Assembly (NCBI RefSeq): GCF_010122465.1
Contig: NZ_WLZY01000005.1
Location: forward strand, 304,901 to 368,900
Direction: 5' to 3'
DNA length: 64,000 nucleotides
Origin: Phytoactinopolyspora mesophila
Lineage (GTDB): Bacteria > Actinomycetota > Actinomycetes > Jiangellales > Jiangellaceae
The notes below the pieces were generated by a model. That model was not told the origin of the DNA. It did not search any database and was given only the letters and a program-made list of their open reading frames with translations. Below are positions 7,484 to 15,527 of this stretch, piece by piece (within the stretch, counting starts at the first letter, position 1; each line of letters opens with the position of its first letter). Made by a program: the position numbers and the translations under genes.

Positions 7484-8347
7484 ATGTATCCAAGAGAGCT
7501 TCCGAAGCTACGTGATGAAGTTTTAGATGTGTATAAAAAGTTTCAGACCATGGACGAAGGTCATCATGGTGTCGTGAATCTACTTAAACGTGCTGACATG
7601 TATTATGTGACAGAAACAATGTCTGCACTAGCCGTACAGGCCGGGTCAGAGCTAGAGACCGAAGGATTTTGGGACATCAAAGCTCAGCCTAGTGATAACG
7701 GGTTCATCTTTTTTGACGGCGGCATAGGAAGCTTAGATTACCAGTTTCCCGGTACTCTCAGTAGGGTTGACATACCTATTCATGCGATCTGCTGGGGTAC
7801 ATCTGAACGTCTTGTCGGTAATCCCGCTGACACAGTAGGTGTGGAGTTGACCTACTACACAGATGGCAATCATGAGAGGAGTGTGAGCGGCAATTTATAT
7901 AGAGACGCCTTTGATCGATCGACGCTACGTCCAATTTTAGGTGACGTATTCCATCCGGTAGATGGTCCGGACAGTATGCACATGACTACCGTCTTGAAAA
8001 CTCTACAGGCACCCTGGCTTTTAATGTCTCAACCAGAAATCGTCGAACGTACTCAACATAAAGCGCGACGGAAGGTTAAGGGTGGGGCATCGCCACGAAA
8101 AAGACGTAACGATGTAGTTCTCATCGATGTACGAAAGAAGTACAGACCGACTGATGAGAACGCCGATACGGGAACTAAGTTCGGTCGAAAGTATAAACAC
8201 CGTTGGGTTGTGCGTGGACATTGGCGCAATCAACCATACGGACCTGGACGTAAACAACACAGACGTCAATGGATTGCTTCATATGTTAAGGGGCCTGATG
8301 GCGCGGAAGTCTTGCGTACAGAGAAAGTGAACGTATGGCGAAGCTGA
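7484..8347 (+). CDS. Conserved actinophage/ICE-type hypothetical protein
   Basis: The 287-residue protein ends in a basic domain, KYKHRWVVRGHWRNQPYGPG..RRQWIASYVKGPDGAE...VNVWR. That tail pattern (HWRNQ...W I..Y.KGPD..P) recurs in unnamed proteins of actinobacterial phages and integrative elements, and I recognise it only as such. The N-terminal two thirds look globular and acidic. Codon use is AT-richer than most of the prophage. Position between a small regulator-like gene and the replicase suggests an early function. Confidence 0.6.
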   Translation: MYPRELPKLRDEVLDVYKKFQTMDEGHHGVVNLLKRADMYYVTETMSALAVQAGSELETEGFWDIKAQPSDNGFIFFDGGIGSLDYQFPGTLSRVDIPIHAICWGTSERLVGNPADTVGVELTYYTDGNHERSVSGNLYRDAFDRSTLRPILGDVFHPVDGPDSMHMTTVLKTLQAPWLLMSQPEIVERTQHKARRKVKGGASPRKRRNDVVLIDVRKKYRPTDENADTGTKFGRKYKHRWVVRGHWRNQPYGPGRKQHRRQWIASYVKGPDGAEVLRTEKVNVWRS

Positions 8348-8358
8348 ACATGAGATGA

Positions 8359-8379
8359 CCCCGGTCTTGGGGACCGGGG
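8359..8379 (+). terminator. Strong GC hairpin between 7484 gene and replicase
   Basis: CCCCGGTC and GACCGGGG form a perfect 8-bp stem with a five-base loop. There is no T-run after it, so it may be a pause or processing structure rather than an intrinsic terminator. Confidence 0.45.
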
Positions 8380-8425
8380 CCGGACTGAAAGTCTGCGGGT
8401 AGCCACCGCTGATCTGATAACAACC

Positions 8426-8441
8426 GCTGGCGCTTGGGCCG
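8426..8441 (+). promoter_or_regulatory. 16-bp phage repeat element, copy 1 (before replicase)
   Basis: GCTGGCGCTTGGGCCG, 27 bases before the ATG of the replicase. It is one of five copies of GCTGGCGNWTGGGCCG in the prophage, all in intergenic leaders on the plus strand. Confidence 0.75.
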
Positions 8442-8468
8442 GGTTTGCCGTTATTTGGAGTATATCGT

Positions 8469-11400
8469 ATGCCCGACCAAGAAGCTATTTCTGTGACATG
8501 GCAAGATCTCCACGTTACCGACTCGATGAGCAGCATCGACGCAGCGGCGTATTATGCAACACTTGGCCTTAAAGTCTTTCCGACATGCGCGCCAATATTT
8601 GATAATGACGGCAACTGTGTGGGATGCACTTGCTACAAGAATAAACAGTGCCGTGTAGACAACGATGGTGAATGCACCAGTATCGGTAAGTGTCCGATGG
8701 TGAAATACACCGTAGACGCTTCAGATGATGCTCAAACCGTAATGAACATGTTTACACGCGCTAGCGTTGACGGTGTTGAACCAAATGTTGGCGTCCTCAT
8801 GGGTGAGCCACTTAGCTTGCTAGGTGAGGATGGTGAAACGAGATCTGAAGCAATCCTTCAATTGATAGATTGCGATTCTGAAGAAATCATCAATGGTGAT
8901 CAGGTAGAGACCATAGACGGAGAGTTGGTATTTCTCAACTTTTGCGCACAGCTTGGCCTAAGAGGAGAATCACCACCAGATACGCTGATCGGTATATCCG
9001 GGTCTGGTAACCCTCATTACTACATATTGCACACCGGATCTGAGCGGGCTAAAACTGCCAATCGCTGGAAACGATGCGTAGATGTGAAGGGCTGGCACCA
9101 GTACGGTGTCGTGTCGCCGAGCGTGCACGCCTCCGGCAGGAGGTACCAGTGGAAGAGGGCGAAGCCGCCTGCCGCACCTGGTCCGCTGCTGGCTAGGGCG
9201 CTAGAGACCGCAACACCAGACTGGAAAGCCGCCAACGGTAGCCATCGACGCGGGCGACTGCGCGATCTCGACACAGGAGGACTTCCCAGAGCGGTGGACA
9301 TCATCGCCCACGGTGCACCAGTGGGCTTGAGGGATGAGGCTGCGAACAAGGTGGCCCATGGTTGTCGGCTCAACGGCATCTCGGAAGATGACGCGAAAGA
9401 GCTGGTCACGCAAGCGTGGCAGAAGTTTGATCAACCTGAGGGCAAGCCACACAGAATCGAGGCCGCACTGGCCAAGGTCGGCTACGTCTATGGCAATCCG
9501 CTCATCAAGCCCAGGCCTGATGCAACCGGACGCTTCGAGGAAATCGCGTTCACAGCCGAAGAGCTAGAGGCTGTCAAGGCGGCACAGGCAGCTGGATACG
9601 GACGTCGCGAAAAAGGTAGCTTTCAAAAGAATGATGATCATGTTGTCCTAGACCCTGATACGCAAAGGCTCATCGAACAAGGGCGTCAGGAAAAGTTCAT
9701 CATGAAAGGTCTATACCTCATTCCGCTGATCTGCGGATGCCTGGTCTGGCGAGATGATCCAACAGTTGATCCATGGTTGGTCAAAGGGGAAACGTGCGGG
9801 TGTGTCCTAAATCCATCGCCAAGCCAAGATGACAGATCGACCAAACCAGAAGTCGACGTCACGAACCATAAACAGGCTGCTGACTGGCTTGCGGATGAGC
9901 TCGGCAAGAACGGTCTGTCAGGGTTTTTCTTAAGAGGTTCAGATCTGACCTACACACCAATGGAAGGTGAAAACGGATATAAGAATCCCCGAAGTGATGA
10001 GAAGCACGATGGGCCAGCGCAATTCAAAGTAGTTGAAAAGTCAGCTCCGATACTATCGAAAATCAGGGGATCATACAAAACGTTCGCGGTACAGAAGATA
10101 CCGAAAGAAGATCGCGAACCCAATGGACCCAAGGTGATATACCAAGCTCGACTGTTTCCGGCCGATTCGGTTGCTCACGTTATCGGCATTCCGGAAGAAT
10201 TGCCAAATTTGCGGTACCTCCGAGGCGTCACGCATACACCGATCATACGGAGCAACGGAACTGTGTTGTCCGAACCGGGATATGACGACGCTACAGGCTT
10301 GCTATACCTGCCTAACAGGGGACTTCAAATGGAAGAGATTCCCGAAGTGCCAACGAAAGTTGAAGTAAAGGAGTCGGCTGCCCTTATCCATGAAGCTATT
10401 GGTGAGTTCAAGTTCGTTAGCCAGGATCACTACGCCAACACAGTTGGCCTTCTACTGACTCCACTGCTACGGGAGTTGGTACCTCCGCCATACAAGTTGG
10501 CGGTAATCCATGCCAGTAACTCAGGTTCTGGTAAGGGGTACCTCGCTGGTATATCAGAAAGCCTGCATGGGCAGGTGTTCAGGGCTGCAAGTGTCCTAAC
10601 GAACAATCGAGAGTCTGACGATTCAGTGTTCAGTATTCTCAGAACGACTACCGCTCCTGTGGTGCTATTTGACAACTTCAGGTCTGAAAAGCCGCTTAGC
10701 AACCACGTCATCGAAGCACTCCTAACCAAGGCAACCTATTCCGGCCGTGTAAAGGGTGTGTCGGAAAACGAGTCTTTCGCAAATGACCGACTTTGGATGA
10801 TCACGGCAAACAACCTCAAATATGGAGGCGACCTCAAACGTCGGCTTCTGTGGGTGGATCTCGTACAGCAAAAGAATCGAAAGTTCACACATGACCTGCC
10901 GGTTTGGGTAGCTCGAAACAGGGCTGGGCTGCTTCGAGCACTTCTCACTCTGGTCCGACACTGGTATGTCAGTGGTGCTGAGCTGGCGGAGCTGCGAGGC
11001 AGCCAGGACGACTACACGAACTGGATTCGCACTGTGCAGGGGATTCTGGATGCTTGCGGGATCGAAGGCCGGTTCGGTGATGGGGAGCCGACGACCGGCA
11101 CCAACGGTTCCGGTCAGGACGCAGAGGCTGAGGGCTGGACGGCGTTCATCCACGCTCTCTACGAACGTCTGGGAAGTCAGGCATGGACGGTCAAAGATGC
11201 CCTGAGCCTGTTCGAGTTCGTGCCGGGGATGCCTGGCTCTAGTGGTGGTCTGTCCCAGGAGCTGTTACCTGATGACGAGTTGCAACAGCTTGCACTGGAC
11301 AAATCCCTGCTGTCAGTCAGTCAGAAACTCGGCAACCGGATCAGGGATCGGGCGAAGGTGGACTTCGGTGGTTTGGCATTTGTCCAAATGGTAGACGTAA

Positions 11401-11501
11401 AAGTTCGACGAGGAGCCAAGTCTTACAAAATTTTGAAAACTGACTCGCCGGAATTTGAAGATCTTCTCAGGTCGAGCCAGGAGACAGACGCTGATGCATA
11501 G
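8469..11501 (+). CDS. Phage replication protein: prim-pol plus helicase/ATPase
   Basis: The 1010-residue protein probably primes and unwinds phage DNA. Residues 20-240 form a bifunctional primase/polymerase domain: metal-binding DCD at 134-136 and the GSGNPH motif ending at H183. A zinc-like cluster (CVGCTCYKNKQC) is inserted near 50-61. The C-terminal ATPase has Walker A SNSGSGKG (about 683-690), Walker B VVLFDNF (about 728-734) and ANNLKYGGDLKRR, an arginine-finger region. ATG 8469 follows TTGGAG. Composition shifts within the gene, with GC-rich stretches at about 9060-9600 and 10950-11340. It is followed by an iteron array. Confidence 0.85.
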   Translation: MPDQEAISVTWQDLHVTDSMSSIDAAAYYATLGLKVFPTCAPIFDNDGNCVGCTCYKNKQCRVDNDGECTSIGKCPMVKYTVDASDDAQTVMNMFTRASVDGVEPNVGVLMGEPLSLLGEDGETRSEAILQLIDCDSEEIINGDQVETIDGELVFLNFCAQLGLRGESPPDTLIGISGSGNPHYYILHTGSERAKTANRWKRCVDVKGWHQYGVVSPSVHASGRRYQWKRAKPPAAPGPLLARALETATPDWKAANGSHRRGRLRDLDTGGLPRAVDIIAHGAPVGLRDEAANKVAHGCRLNGISEDDAKELVTQAWQKFDQPEGKPHRIEAALAKVGYVYGNPLIKPRPDATGRFEEIAFTAEELEAVKAAQAAGYGRREKGSFQKNDDHVVLDPDTQRLIEQGRQEKFIMKGLYLIPLICGCLVWRDDPTVDPWLVKGETCGCVLNPSPSQDDRSTKPEVDVTNHKQAADWLADELGKNGLSGFFLRGSDLTYTPMEGENGYKNPRSDEKHDGPAQFKVVEKSAPILSKIRGSYKTFAVQKIPKEDREPNGPKVIYQARLFPADSVAHVIGIPEELPNLRYLRGVTHTPIIRSNGTVLSEPGYDDATGLLYLPNRGLQMEEIPEVPTKVEVKESAALIHEAIGEFKFVSQDHYANTVGLLLTPLLRELVPPPYKLAVIHASNSGSGKGYLAGISESLHGQVFRAASVLTNNRESDDSVFSILRTTTAPVVLFDNFRSEKPLSNHVIEALLTKATYSGRVKGVSENESFANDRLWMITANNLKYGGDLKRRLLWVDLVQQKNRKFTHDLPVWVARNRAGLLRALLTLVRHWYVSGAELAELRGSQDDYTNWIRTVQGILDACGIEGRFGDGEPTTGTNGSGQDAEAEGWTAFIHALYERLGSQAWTVKDALSLFEFVPGMPGSSGGLSQELLPDDELQQLALDKSLLSVSQKLGNRIRDRAKVDFGGLAFVQMVDVKVRRGAKSYKILKTDSPEFEDLLRSSQETDADA

Positions 11502-11801
11502 TTCCGCATGGTTTGCTGACGTGCGAGGATGGCCAAACTATGCGAGATCAACATCTACTGTGACCTGCTACTTTATAAATATCTGCATAGTTACCATAGT
11601 TAGCATAGTTAGGAGAGAGGTTACACACAGGAGAGAATATTTTTACGGCTTTCTTTCCGTGTGTACCGTTCTCTCACTCACTCACACACGCCCCCGGCTC
11701 CTCCGCGCACCCAACTATGCTAACTATGGAAACTATGTAACCGCAGGTCAGGGGTAGCATAGTTTACGATTTGGAACTATGGGGGCAAAACGAAACTATG
11801 C
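11496..11801 (+). repeat. Iteron-like array AACTATG/CATAGTT, probable phage replication origin
   Basis: Eleven copies of the 7-mer occur in 306 bp. CATAGTT orientation: 11497, 11586, 11595, 11604 and 11758. AACTATG orientation: 11536, 11713, 11722, 11731, 11775 and 11794. Copies at 11586/11595/11604 and at 11713/11722/11731 are tandem with exact 9-bp spacing and face each other. Between them GAGAGAGGTTACACAC and GTGTGTACCGTTCTCTC make an outer imperfect dyad around an AT-rich centre, and GCAGGTCAGGG occurs twice (11743 and 11818). Lying just after the replicase, in a 400-bp stretch with no gene, this is a strong origin candidate. Confidence 0.7.
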
Positions 11802-11906
11802 GGATTTTTGTAAAACAGCAGGTCAGGGCGTTTTGACGAAAATCTGCTGATCGAATCGACGTCTAGTGTTGTTTGTAAAAAGTGAGCGAGAAAGGTGTTC
11901 AAGAAA

Positions 11907-12164
11907 ATGACAGCACAGATTGAAACCTTCGGACATTGGTTGTCCAGGCAGACCGGTAGGCGTTGGGCAGTAGGTGATCTAGCAAGAGATTTCATGACGC
12001 CTAATGAATGGGATGTCGTAGATACGGACGCTGACAAGATGAAGGCCGGTGTTAGGTATGTGTTGAGAGACCTAGACTGTCATCCTGCTATCGATGAAGC
12101 ATATGAAGCGTTCGATAGAGCTGTTATTGAGTGGGCTACAAATGTAAGTATAGGGAGTGAGTGA
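11907..12164 (+). CDS. Small phage protein, possible YozE/SAM-like fold
   Basis: The 85-residue product starts MTAQIETFGHWLSRQTGRRW and continues AVGDLARDFM, which resembles the start of YozE-type SAM-like proteins (F..WL..Q..R...GDLA.D). The similarity is by eye and short. ATG 11907 lies 11 bases after AAAGG; a GTG at 11895 overlaps that ribosome site and is less likely. First gene after the putative origin. Confidence 0.55.
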   Translation: MTAQIETFGHWLSRQTGRRWAVGDLARDFMTPNEWDVVDTDADKMKAGVRYVLRDLDCHPAIDEAYEAFDRAVIEWATNVSIGSE

Positions 12165-12168
12165 GCAA

Positions 12169-12402
12169 ATGAAAGCTGAGAGCGCAAGTGAGTTGATTGA
12201 AGCAGTCAAGACGATCACTTATGGCAGCAATAAGGGGGTAGGACTGGATGACATCCTAAAGGCTTTAGTTGGCAGAGAGGCTGAGTTCGGTAAGTCCTTA
12301 GCTGAGTCATCAGAAGAGCAAGCAGGAGCCTTGCAACATATCGGAGGACAGCTAGAACGAATCGCTGATGTGCTTGAGAATATGGGAGGAGCAAAGCAGT
12401 GA
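12169..12402 (+). CDS. Small helical phage protein
   Basis: The 77-residue acidic protein is almost entirely helical, with a heptad-like end (SSEEQAGALQHIGGQLERIA). No domain is recognised. AGGGAG lies 11 bases before ATG 12169; an upstream GTG at 12157 overlaps the previous stop and is an alternative. The last bases overlap the next gene, so the three genes 11907-12845 form one operon. Confidence 0.55.
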   Translation: MKAESASELIEAVKTITYGSNKGVGLDDILKALVGREAEFGKSLAESSEEQAGALQHIGGQLERIADVLENMGGAKQ

Positions 12403-12845
12403 GTGAAGAGAGTCCAGCAGAAGTCTCCAACCTAAATCCAACTCTGTCAGCAACCTGGGTAGGAGCTGGTGTGTATGAGAAAGATTATGAAACGACTGGT
12501 GAGTTGATCCGGTACCAAAACGCTCTATGCAGGGTAGCTCAGTCGGATGACGGTTCGTGTGTCATCAAACGGCATACGGTATCGAGTCTGTTCGTTCTAC
12601 TGGCAACGGTTGATATGCCTCATGTACAGGCGATGCTGGATGCACCGGACACGGTAGATGTTCCGGTAGTGCGCAGTGTGGTGTTGAAGCCCGTGCATGG
12701 GTTGGACGGAGAACTGATCGAACAGCCTGGGTATCTATCAGAGGTCCAGGTCTGGTATCAGCCGATAGACCTCAGCCAGACGGACAGCTACATGATAGTG
12801 AGAGGGGGTGAGGGCTTTGAGCTAGTCGAAAGGACGTTTGAATAA
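12399..12845 (+). CDS. Hypothetical phage protein
   Basis: The 148-residue protein looks globular, with beta-rich segments (PVVRSVVLKPVHGLDGE and EVQVWYQPIDLS). GTG 12399 overlaps the previous stop and follows GGAGGAG by about eight bases. No motif is recognised, and nothing in the context fixes a role beyond the replication region. Confidence 0.55.
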   Translation: MSEESPAEVSNLNPTLSATWVGAGVYEKDYETTGELIRYQNALCRVAQSDDGSCVIKRHTVSSLFVLLATVDMPHVQAMLDAPDTVDVPVVRSVVLKPVHGLDGELIEQPGYLSEVQVWYQPIDLSQTDSYMIVRGGEGFELVERTFE

Positions 12846-12885
12846 AGGCGGTTTGTTATAGGGGCAGCTAAGGACATGATCCAAG

Positions 12886-12999
12886 GTGAGACCAGGGGAC
12901 TTGAAAACCAAAAGCCGGCCAGCAAAGGTTGATGTTGCAATATTGGCGTTAGCGGTGGTGTTAGCTGTGGTGCATATCGCAGGGTTAATGGCGCGTTGA
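12886..12999 (+). CDS. Possible 37-residue single-span membrane peptide
   Basis: GTG 12886 reads VRPGDLKTKSRPAK and then a hydrophobic segment VDVAILALAVVLAVVHIAGLM. AAGGA lies 11 bases upstream. A basic leader followed by one membrane span is what a small phage inner-membrane peptide looks like, and in a prophage without a recognised holin it deserves note. Evidence is only ORF shape. The rest of the 410-bp stretch 12846-13255 holds a hairpin and direct repeats ACCCCATGG, but no other gene. Confidence 0.4.
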   Translation: MRPGDLKTKSRPAKVDVAILALAVVLAVVHIAGLMAR

Positions 13000-13012
13000 A
13001 ACTTTTAGTCGG

Positions 13013-13036
13013 GTCGGGGCTCACTGGAGTCCCGGC
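13013..13036 (+). terminator. Hairpin, possible terminator
   Basis: GTCGGGGCTC and GAGTCCCGGC pair with two G-U positions over a 4-base loop, followed by CTTCTCTGGCTTTG. It is placed to end the 11907-12999 operon. Confidence 0.45.
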
Positions 13037-13255
13037 CTTCTCTGGCTTTGTGGCTGAGCGAGCCAGAATCGGGCGCTGACAGGCGAACGGACCCCGGACT
13101 GGCACTCACCCCTTGGCACGGGGGTAGCGGCGCTTACAGAGGCGCTGAGCGCTTTTCGATTTAGGTTTGTAGACTGCTCGATATAGTGGACCCCATGGAA
13201 GATAAACCCCATGGGTGATGGACAGCTTAAGGGTGTTGACATAGTGAGGTAGTTG

Positions 13256-13921
13256 ATGGGTCACGGTGGATATCCCCTGGCTGATGACGAAAGATGTAAA
13301 GCGAAAAATCGTCAGGGTGACAGATGTGGTCGGAGAGTTGCGCCGGGTACCACGGTCTGTTCAAATCACGGTGGACGTAGCCCACAAGTTCGCAAACGCG
13401 CTGACATAATTGCTGAGGTTCAAAACTGGAGACTGAATACTCCAGAGGTTGACCCCGGTGAGCAACTGTTGCGGATGGTCGCTGTAACTGCTTACCGACA
13501 ACACTATTATTCGCGTCTACTCAGTCAGCAGATGGATTGGGACAACCCTGACGCCGACTTTGTGGACGAGATTCGCGGACTGGTTGGACATAAAAAAGGG
13601 ATTTCGAAAGATGGTGAAGCGATCCCGATTGAGGAATCCGTACGTGCTCTGGTTGGCTTAGAGCAAAAAGAACGTGAACTGGTGATGCAGTTCAGTGAGA
13701 AGTGCGTAAAAGCTGGCCTCAATGAGCGCCTGGTGAAACTAGCCGAGCAACAGGCACAGATGATGGCCGGTGCCATTGAATCGGTACTTGGCAAGCTCAA
13801 CCTTACTTCAGATCAGCAAGCTATCGCTGGTGAGATTGTGGTGTTGGAGTTGGAGAAACTGGCAAACGGCAACGTGCCGGAGGTTCCGGCCGAGGTATTA
13901 GAAAGCGTGGACACCATCTGA
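13256..13921 (+). CDS. Putative terminase small subunit (Cys/HGG zinc motif)
   Basis: The 221-residue protein begins with RCKAKNRQGDRCGRRVAPGT then TVCSNHGG. This C..K...G.RC.R....G...C..HGG motif is common at the start of actinophage proteins annotated as small terminase or hypothetical. The rest is helical with a long central coil (ALVGLEQKERELVMQFSEKC). ATG 13256 is preceded by GTGAGG. The large terminase is 3 kb away on the other strand, so the assignment relies on motif and helical nature only. Confidence 0.5.
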   Translation: MGHGGYPLADDERCKAKNRQGDRCGRRVAPGTTVCSNHGGRSPQVRKRADIIAEVQNWRLNTPEVDPGEQLLRMVAVTAYRQHYYSRLLSQQMDWDNPDADFVDEIRGLVGHKKGISKDGEAIPIEESVRALVGLEQKERELVMQFSEKCVKAGLNERLVKLAEQQAQMMAGAIESVLGKLNLTSDQQAIAGEIVVLELEKLANGNVPEVPAEVLESVDTI

Positions 13922-14124
13922 TGAGTGACGACGCCCAGCAAAGCCTGCTACAGGCCGTAGACCGCACCGTGAGCGCTGGCGAGCCTCCCCTGTGGTGTGC
14001 CGACCACCGCAGCGCGTACGTGGTCGCTCTGGCTCGATCAGCGGCTACAGGACAGCGCTGGCGCTCGGCGTATGACTCAGAGCACGAGCGCTGGTTTGCC
14101 GCGCCGGTTGATCTTGTCGAGTAG
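13921..14124 (+). CDS. Small hypothetical phage protein
   Basis: The 67-residue protein overlaps the previous stop by one base (TGATG), so it is translated with the 13256 gene. It has a central WCADH segment and many Trp/Arg residues (RWRSAYDSEHERWFAA). No family is recognised. Confidence 0.55.
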   Translation: MSDDAQQSLLQAVDRTVSAGEPPLWCADHRSAYVVALARSAATGQRWRSAYDSEHERWFAAPVDLVE

Positions 14125-14146
14125 TAGGAATAGTACCGCTCTCGCT

Positions 14147-14175
14147 TTGCAATGCCTGGCAGCGTGCAATATAGT
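14147..14175 (+). promoter_or_regulatory. Sigma-70-type promoter of the tyrosine recombinase gene
   Basis: TTGCAA (14147-14152) and TATAGT (14170-14175) are separated by exactly 17 bp. The start site would fall near 14182, inside the operator-like repeat, with about 38 bases of leader before ATG 14220. Confidence 0.7.
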
Positions 14176-14202
14176 ACCGAATGCGAGCCTTTTCGGTACT
14201 AT
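14171..14202 (+). promoter_or_regulatory. Perfect inverted-repeat operator overlapping the -10
   Basis: ATAGTACCGAA (14171-14181) and TTCGGTACTAT (14192-14202) are exact inverted copies with 10 bases between. A further direct half-copy ATAGTACCG lies at 14130-14138, upstream of the -35. The layout suits a dimeric repressor or recombinase binding site. Confidence 0.65.
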
Positions 14203-14219
14203 CCCTGCACGGAGCTGCC

Positions 14220-14831
14220 ATGCCCACGCCACCCACGAACGCCGGACGCAAATTCGTGCCGGAACCGCTGAGTCGGTCAGAGACTGACGTCCTGATCAAG
14301 ACCGCTTCTAACCGTTCGTCGTCGGGTATCCGGCTACGCGCCATCATCGGCGTGTTGTACGGCGCTGGCGTCCGGCTTCAGGAGTGCCTAGACCTCTACT
14401 CCAAGGATGTTGAAACCCAAGCCGGAACGGTGCGCGTGCGAGACGGCAAAGGTGGCAAGTACGGAACTGTGGGGATCACGCCACGTGGTGCGGACTTGTT
14501 GGACCGTTGGTTAGATCGACGCAAGACGTTAGGGCTCAACGGTCGGCACCCGATCTTCGCGCAATACACCATTGGCAAGGTGGGCGAGCCGCTAGATCCG
14601 CGCTACGTGCGAAGCGCTCTGGCCAGGCTTGGAGCGAAGGCCGGTATCGAAAAGCGCGTTCATCCGCATGGCTTGCGGCACTCGCTGGCTTTCCAGATGG
14701 CGCAAGATGGCGACTCTACGCACGAGATCCGCGATCAGCTTCGACACACATCACTTGCGATCACCGACCGCTACGTTCGGCAATTGCATCCGTCCGAGGT
14801 CATAGAAACGATGCGTCAGAAAGATTGGTGA
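14220..14831 (+). CDS. Short tyrosine recombinase / phage integrase-family protein
   Basis: This 203-residue protein is essentially the catalytic domain alone. Visible residues: Arg in GVRLQE, HPHGLRH (HxxR), LRHTSLAITDRYV, which supplies the second His and the likely nucleophile Tyr. The N-terminal core-binding domain of standard integrases is missing. GGAG precedes ATG 14220; an ATG at 14181 lies inside the operator. It is far from both att sites and the serine enzyme explains integration, so a role in multimer resolution, inversion or a second mobile unit is possible. Confidence 0.8.
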   Translation: MPTPPTNAGRKFVPEPLSRSETDVLIKTASNRSSSGIRLRAIIGVLYGAGVRLQECLDLYSKDVETQAGTVRVRDGKGGKYGTVGITPRGADLLDRWLDRRKTLGLNGRHPIFAQYTIGKVGEPLDPRYVRSALARLGAKAGIEKRVHPHGLRHSLAFQMAQDGDSTHEIRDQLRHTSLAITDRYVRQLHPSEVIETMRQKDW

Positions 14832-14839
14832 CATGCAAA

Positions 14840-14870
14840 TGGCCCGCCCGGCATCCAACCGGACGGGCCA
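14840..14870. terminator. Bidirectional terminator between convergent genes
   Basis: TGGCCCGCCCGG and CCGGACGGGCCA form an 11 of 12 bp stem between the recombinase (plus) and the 14886 gene (minus). Confidence 0.75.
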
Positions 14871-14885
14871 CCTTTGAAGCGCTAC

Positions 14886-15125
14886 CTATTCGCTCTGGTG
14901 CTCGCACTTCGAACCGATGGACGATTCGCAGCACGCCCACACGGTCACACCATCGGCGTTGCGTCGCGGGTACTCGCCTTCGCTGACCTCCTCAACGCTG
15001 TAGCCGCCGTACCTCAGCTCGTAGTCCATGCTCTGCGACGTATTGCGCACGAACCAGCTCAGCAGGCTGTCACCCTCGCTAAGCGTCGCCACGATCTTGC
15101 CGTCACGCTTGATGACTGTGTTCAT
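14886..15125 (-). CDS. Small hypothetical phage protein
   Basis: The 79-residue protein begins MNTVIKRDGKIVATLSEGDS and has a Cys pair near the end (ACCES...C). ATG 15125 is chosen because GAGGAGAGGA lies just upstream; the frame stays open to 15170 but without a ribosome site. It follows the 15200 gene on the same strand and is probably expressed from the minus promoter at 15408-15436. Function is unknown. Confidence 0.6.
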   Translation of the reverse strand: MNTVIKRDGKIVATLSEGDSLLSWFVRNTSQSMDYELRYGGYSVEEVSEGEYPRRNADGVTVWACCESSIGSKCEHQSE

Positions 15126-15199
15126 GATCTTGGTCCTCTCCTCGTATGGTGTGGGGAGAGGACCGGGCAACTATCCCTTGCCCGGTCCTCGCTGTTCGA

Positions 15200-15367
15200 T
15201 CAGGCGCTCATCTGACCGGTTGCGATCCGGTAGCAGTGCGCCGCCAGACGGCCGTACTCGAAGTGTTCGAGGTACACCTGGCGCTGCTCCTCGGTCAGGC
15301 TTAGGAACAGCTCTCGCTGCTTGCCGGATACGCCGCGCGGCACCTTGGTCTCTTCTGTCTTCTCCAT
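15200..15367 (-). CDS. Small hypothetical phage protein
   Basis: The 55-residue basic/acidic helical protein starts MEKTEETKVPRGVSGKQREL and contains SLTEEQRQVYLEHFEYGRLA. AGAGGGG lies eight bases before ATG 15367; the more upstream Met codons at 15397-15400 lack one. It is first in line behind the minus promoter of the divergent pair. Confidence 0.6.
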   Translation of the reverse strand: MEKTEETKVPRGVSGKQRELFLSLTEEQRQVYLEHFEYGRLAAHCYRIATGQMSA

Positions 15368-15407
15368 GGTCTGACCCCTCTCGTTTGCTTCGTTCATCAT
15401 GATACCT

Positions 15408-15436
15408 ACTATACCCCCAATGCGTAGCGTATGCAA
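15408..15436 (-). promoter_or_regulatory. Minus-strand promoter of a divergent pair
   Basis: On the minus strand TTGCAT (15436-15431) and TATAGT (15413-15408) are 17 bp apart. The start would be about 30 bases before the 15367 ATG. Confidence 0.75.
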
Positions 15437-15462
15437 GTTCGTTGACGACTTACGATTCGGAC

Positions 15463-15491
15463 TTGCATGTACCCGATCCGTAGCTTATGAT
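15463..15491 (+). promoter_or_regulatory. Plus-strand promoter of a divergent pair
   Basis: TTGCAT (15463-15468) and TATGAT (15486-15491) are 17 bp apart. The two -35 boxes share ACTTGCAT, forming an inverted repeat (15431-15438 and 15461-15468) that could serve as an operator controlling both directions. Confidence 0.75.
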
Positions 15492-15527
15492 GGAGACATC
15501 AACCGATCGAGAGAAGGGGCCACCACC

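Noticed and set aside
14220-14831. Tyrosine recombinase as the integrase of the prophage
   Set aside because: It is 10 kb from attL, lacks the arm/core-binding domain, and the junctions show a serine-type dyad site next to the serine integrase.
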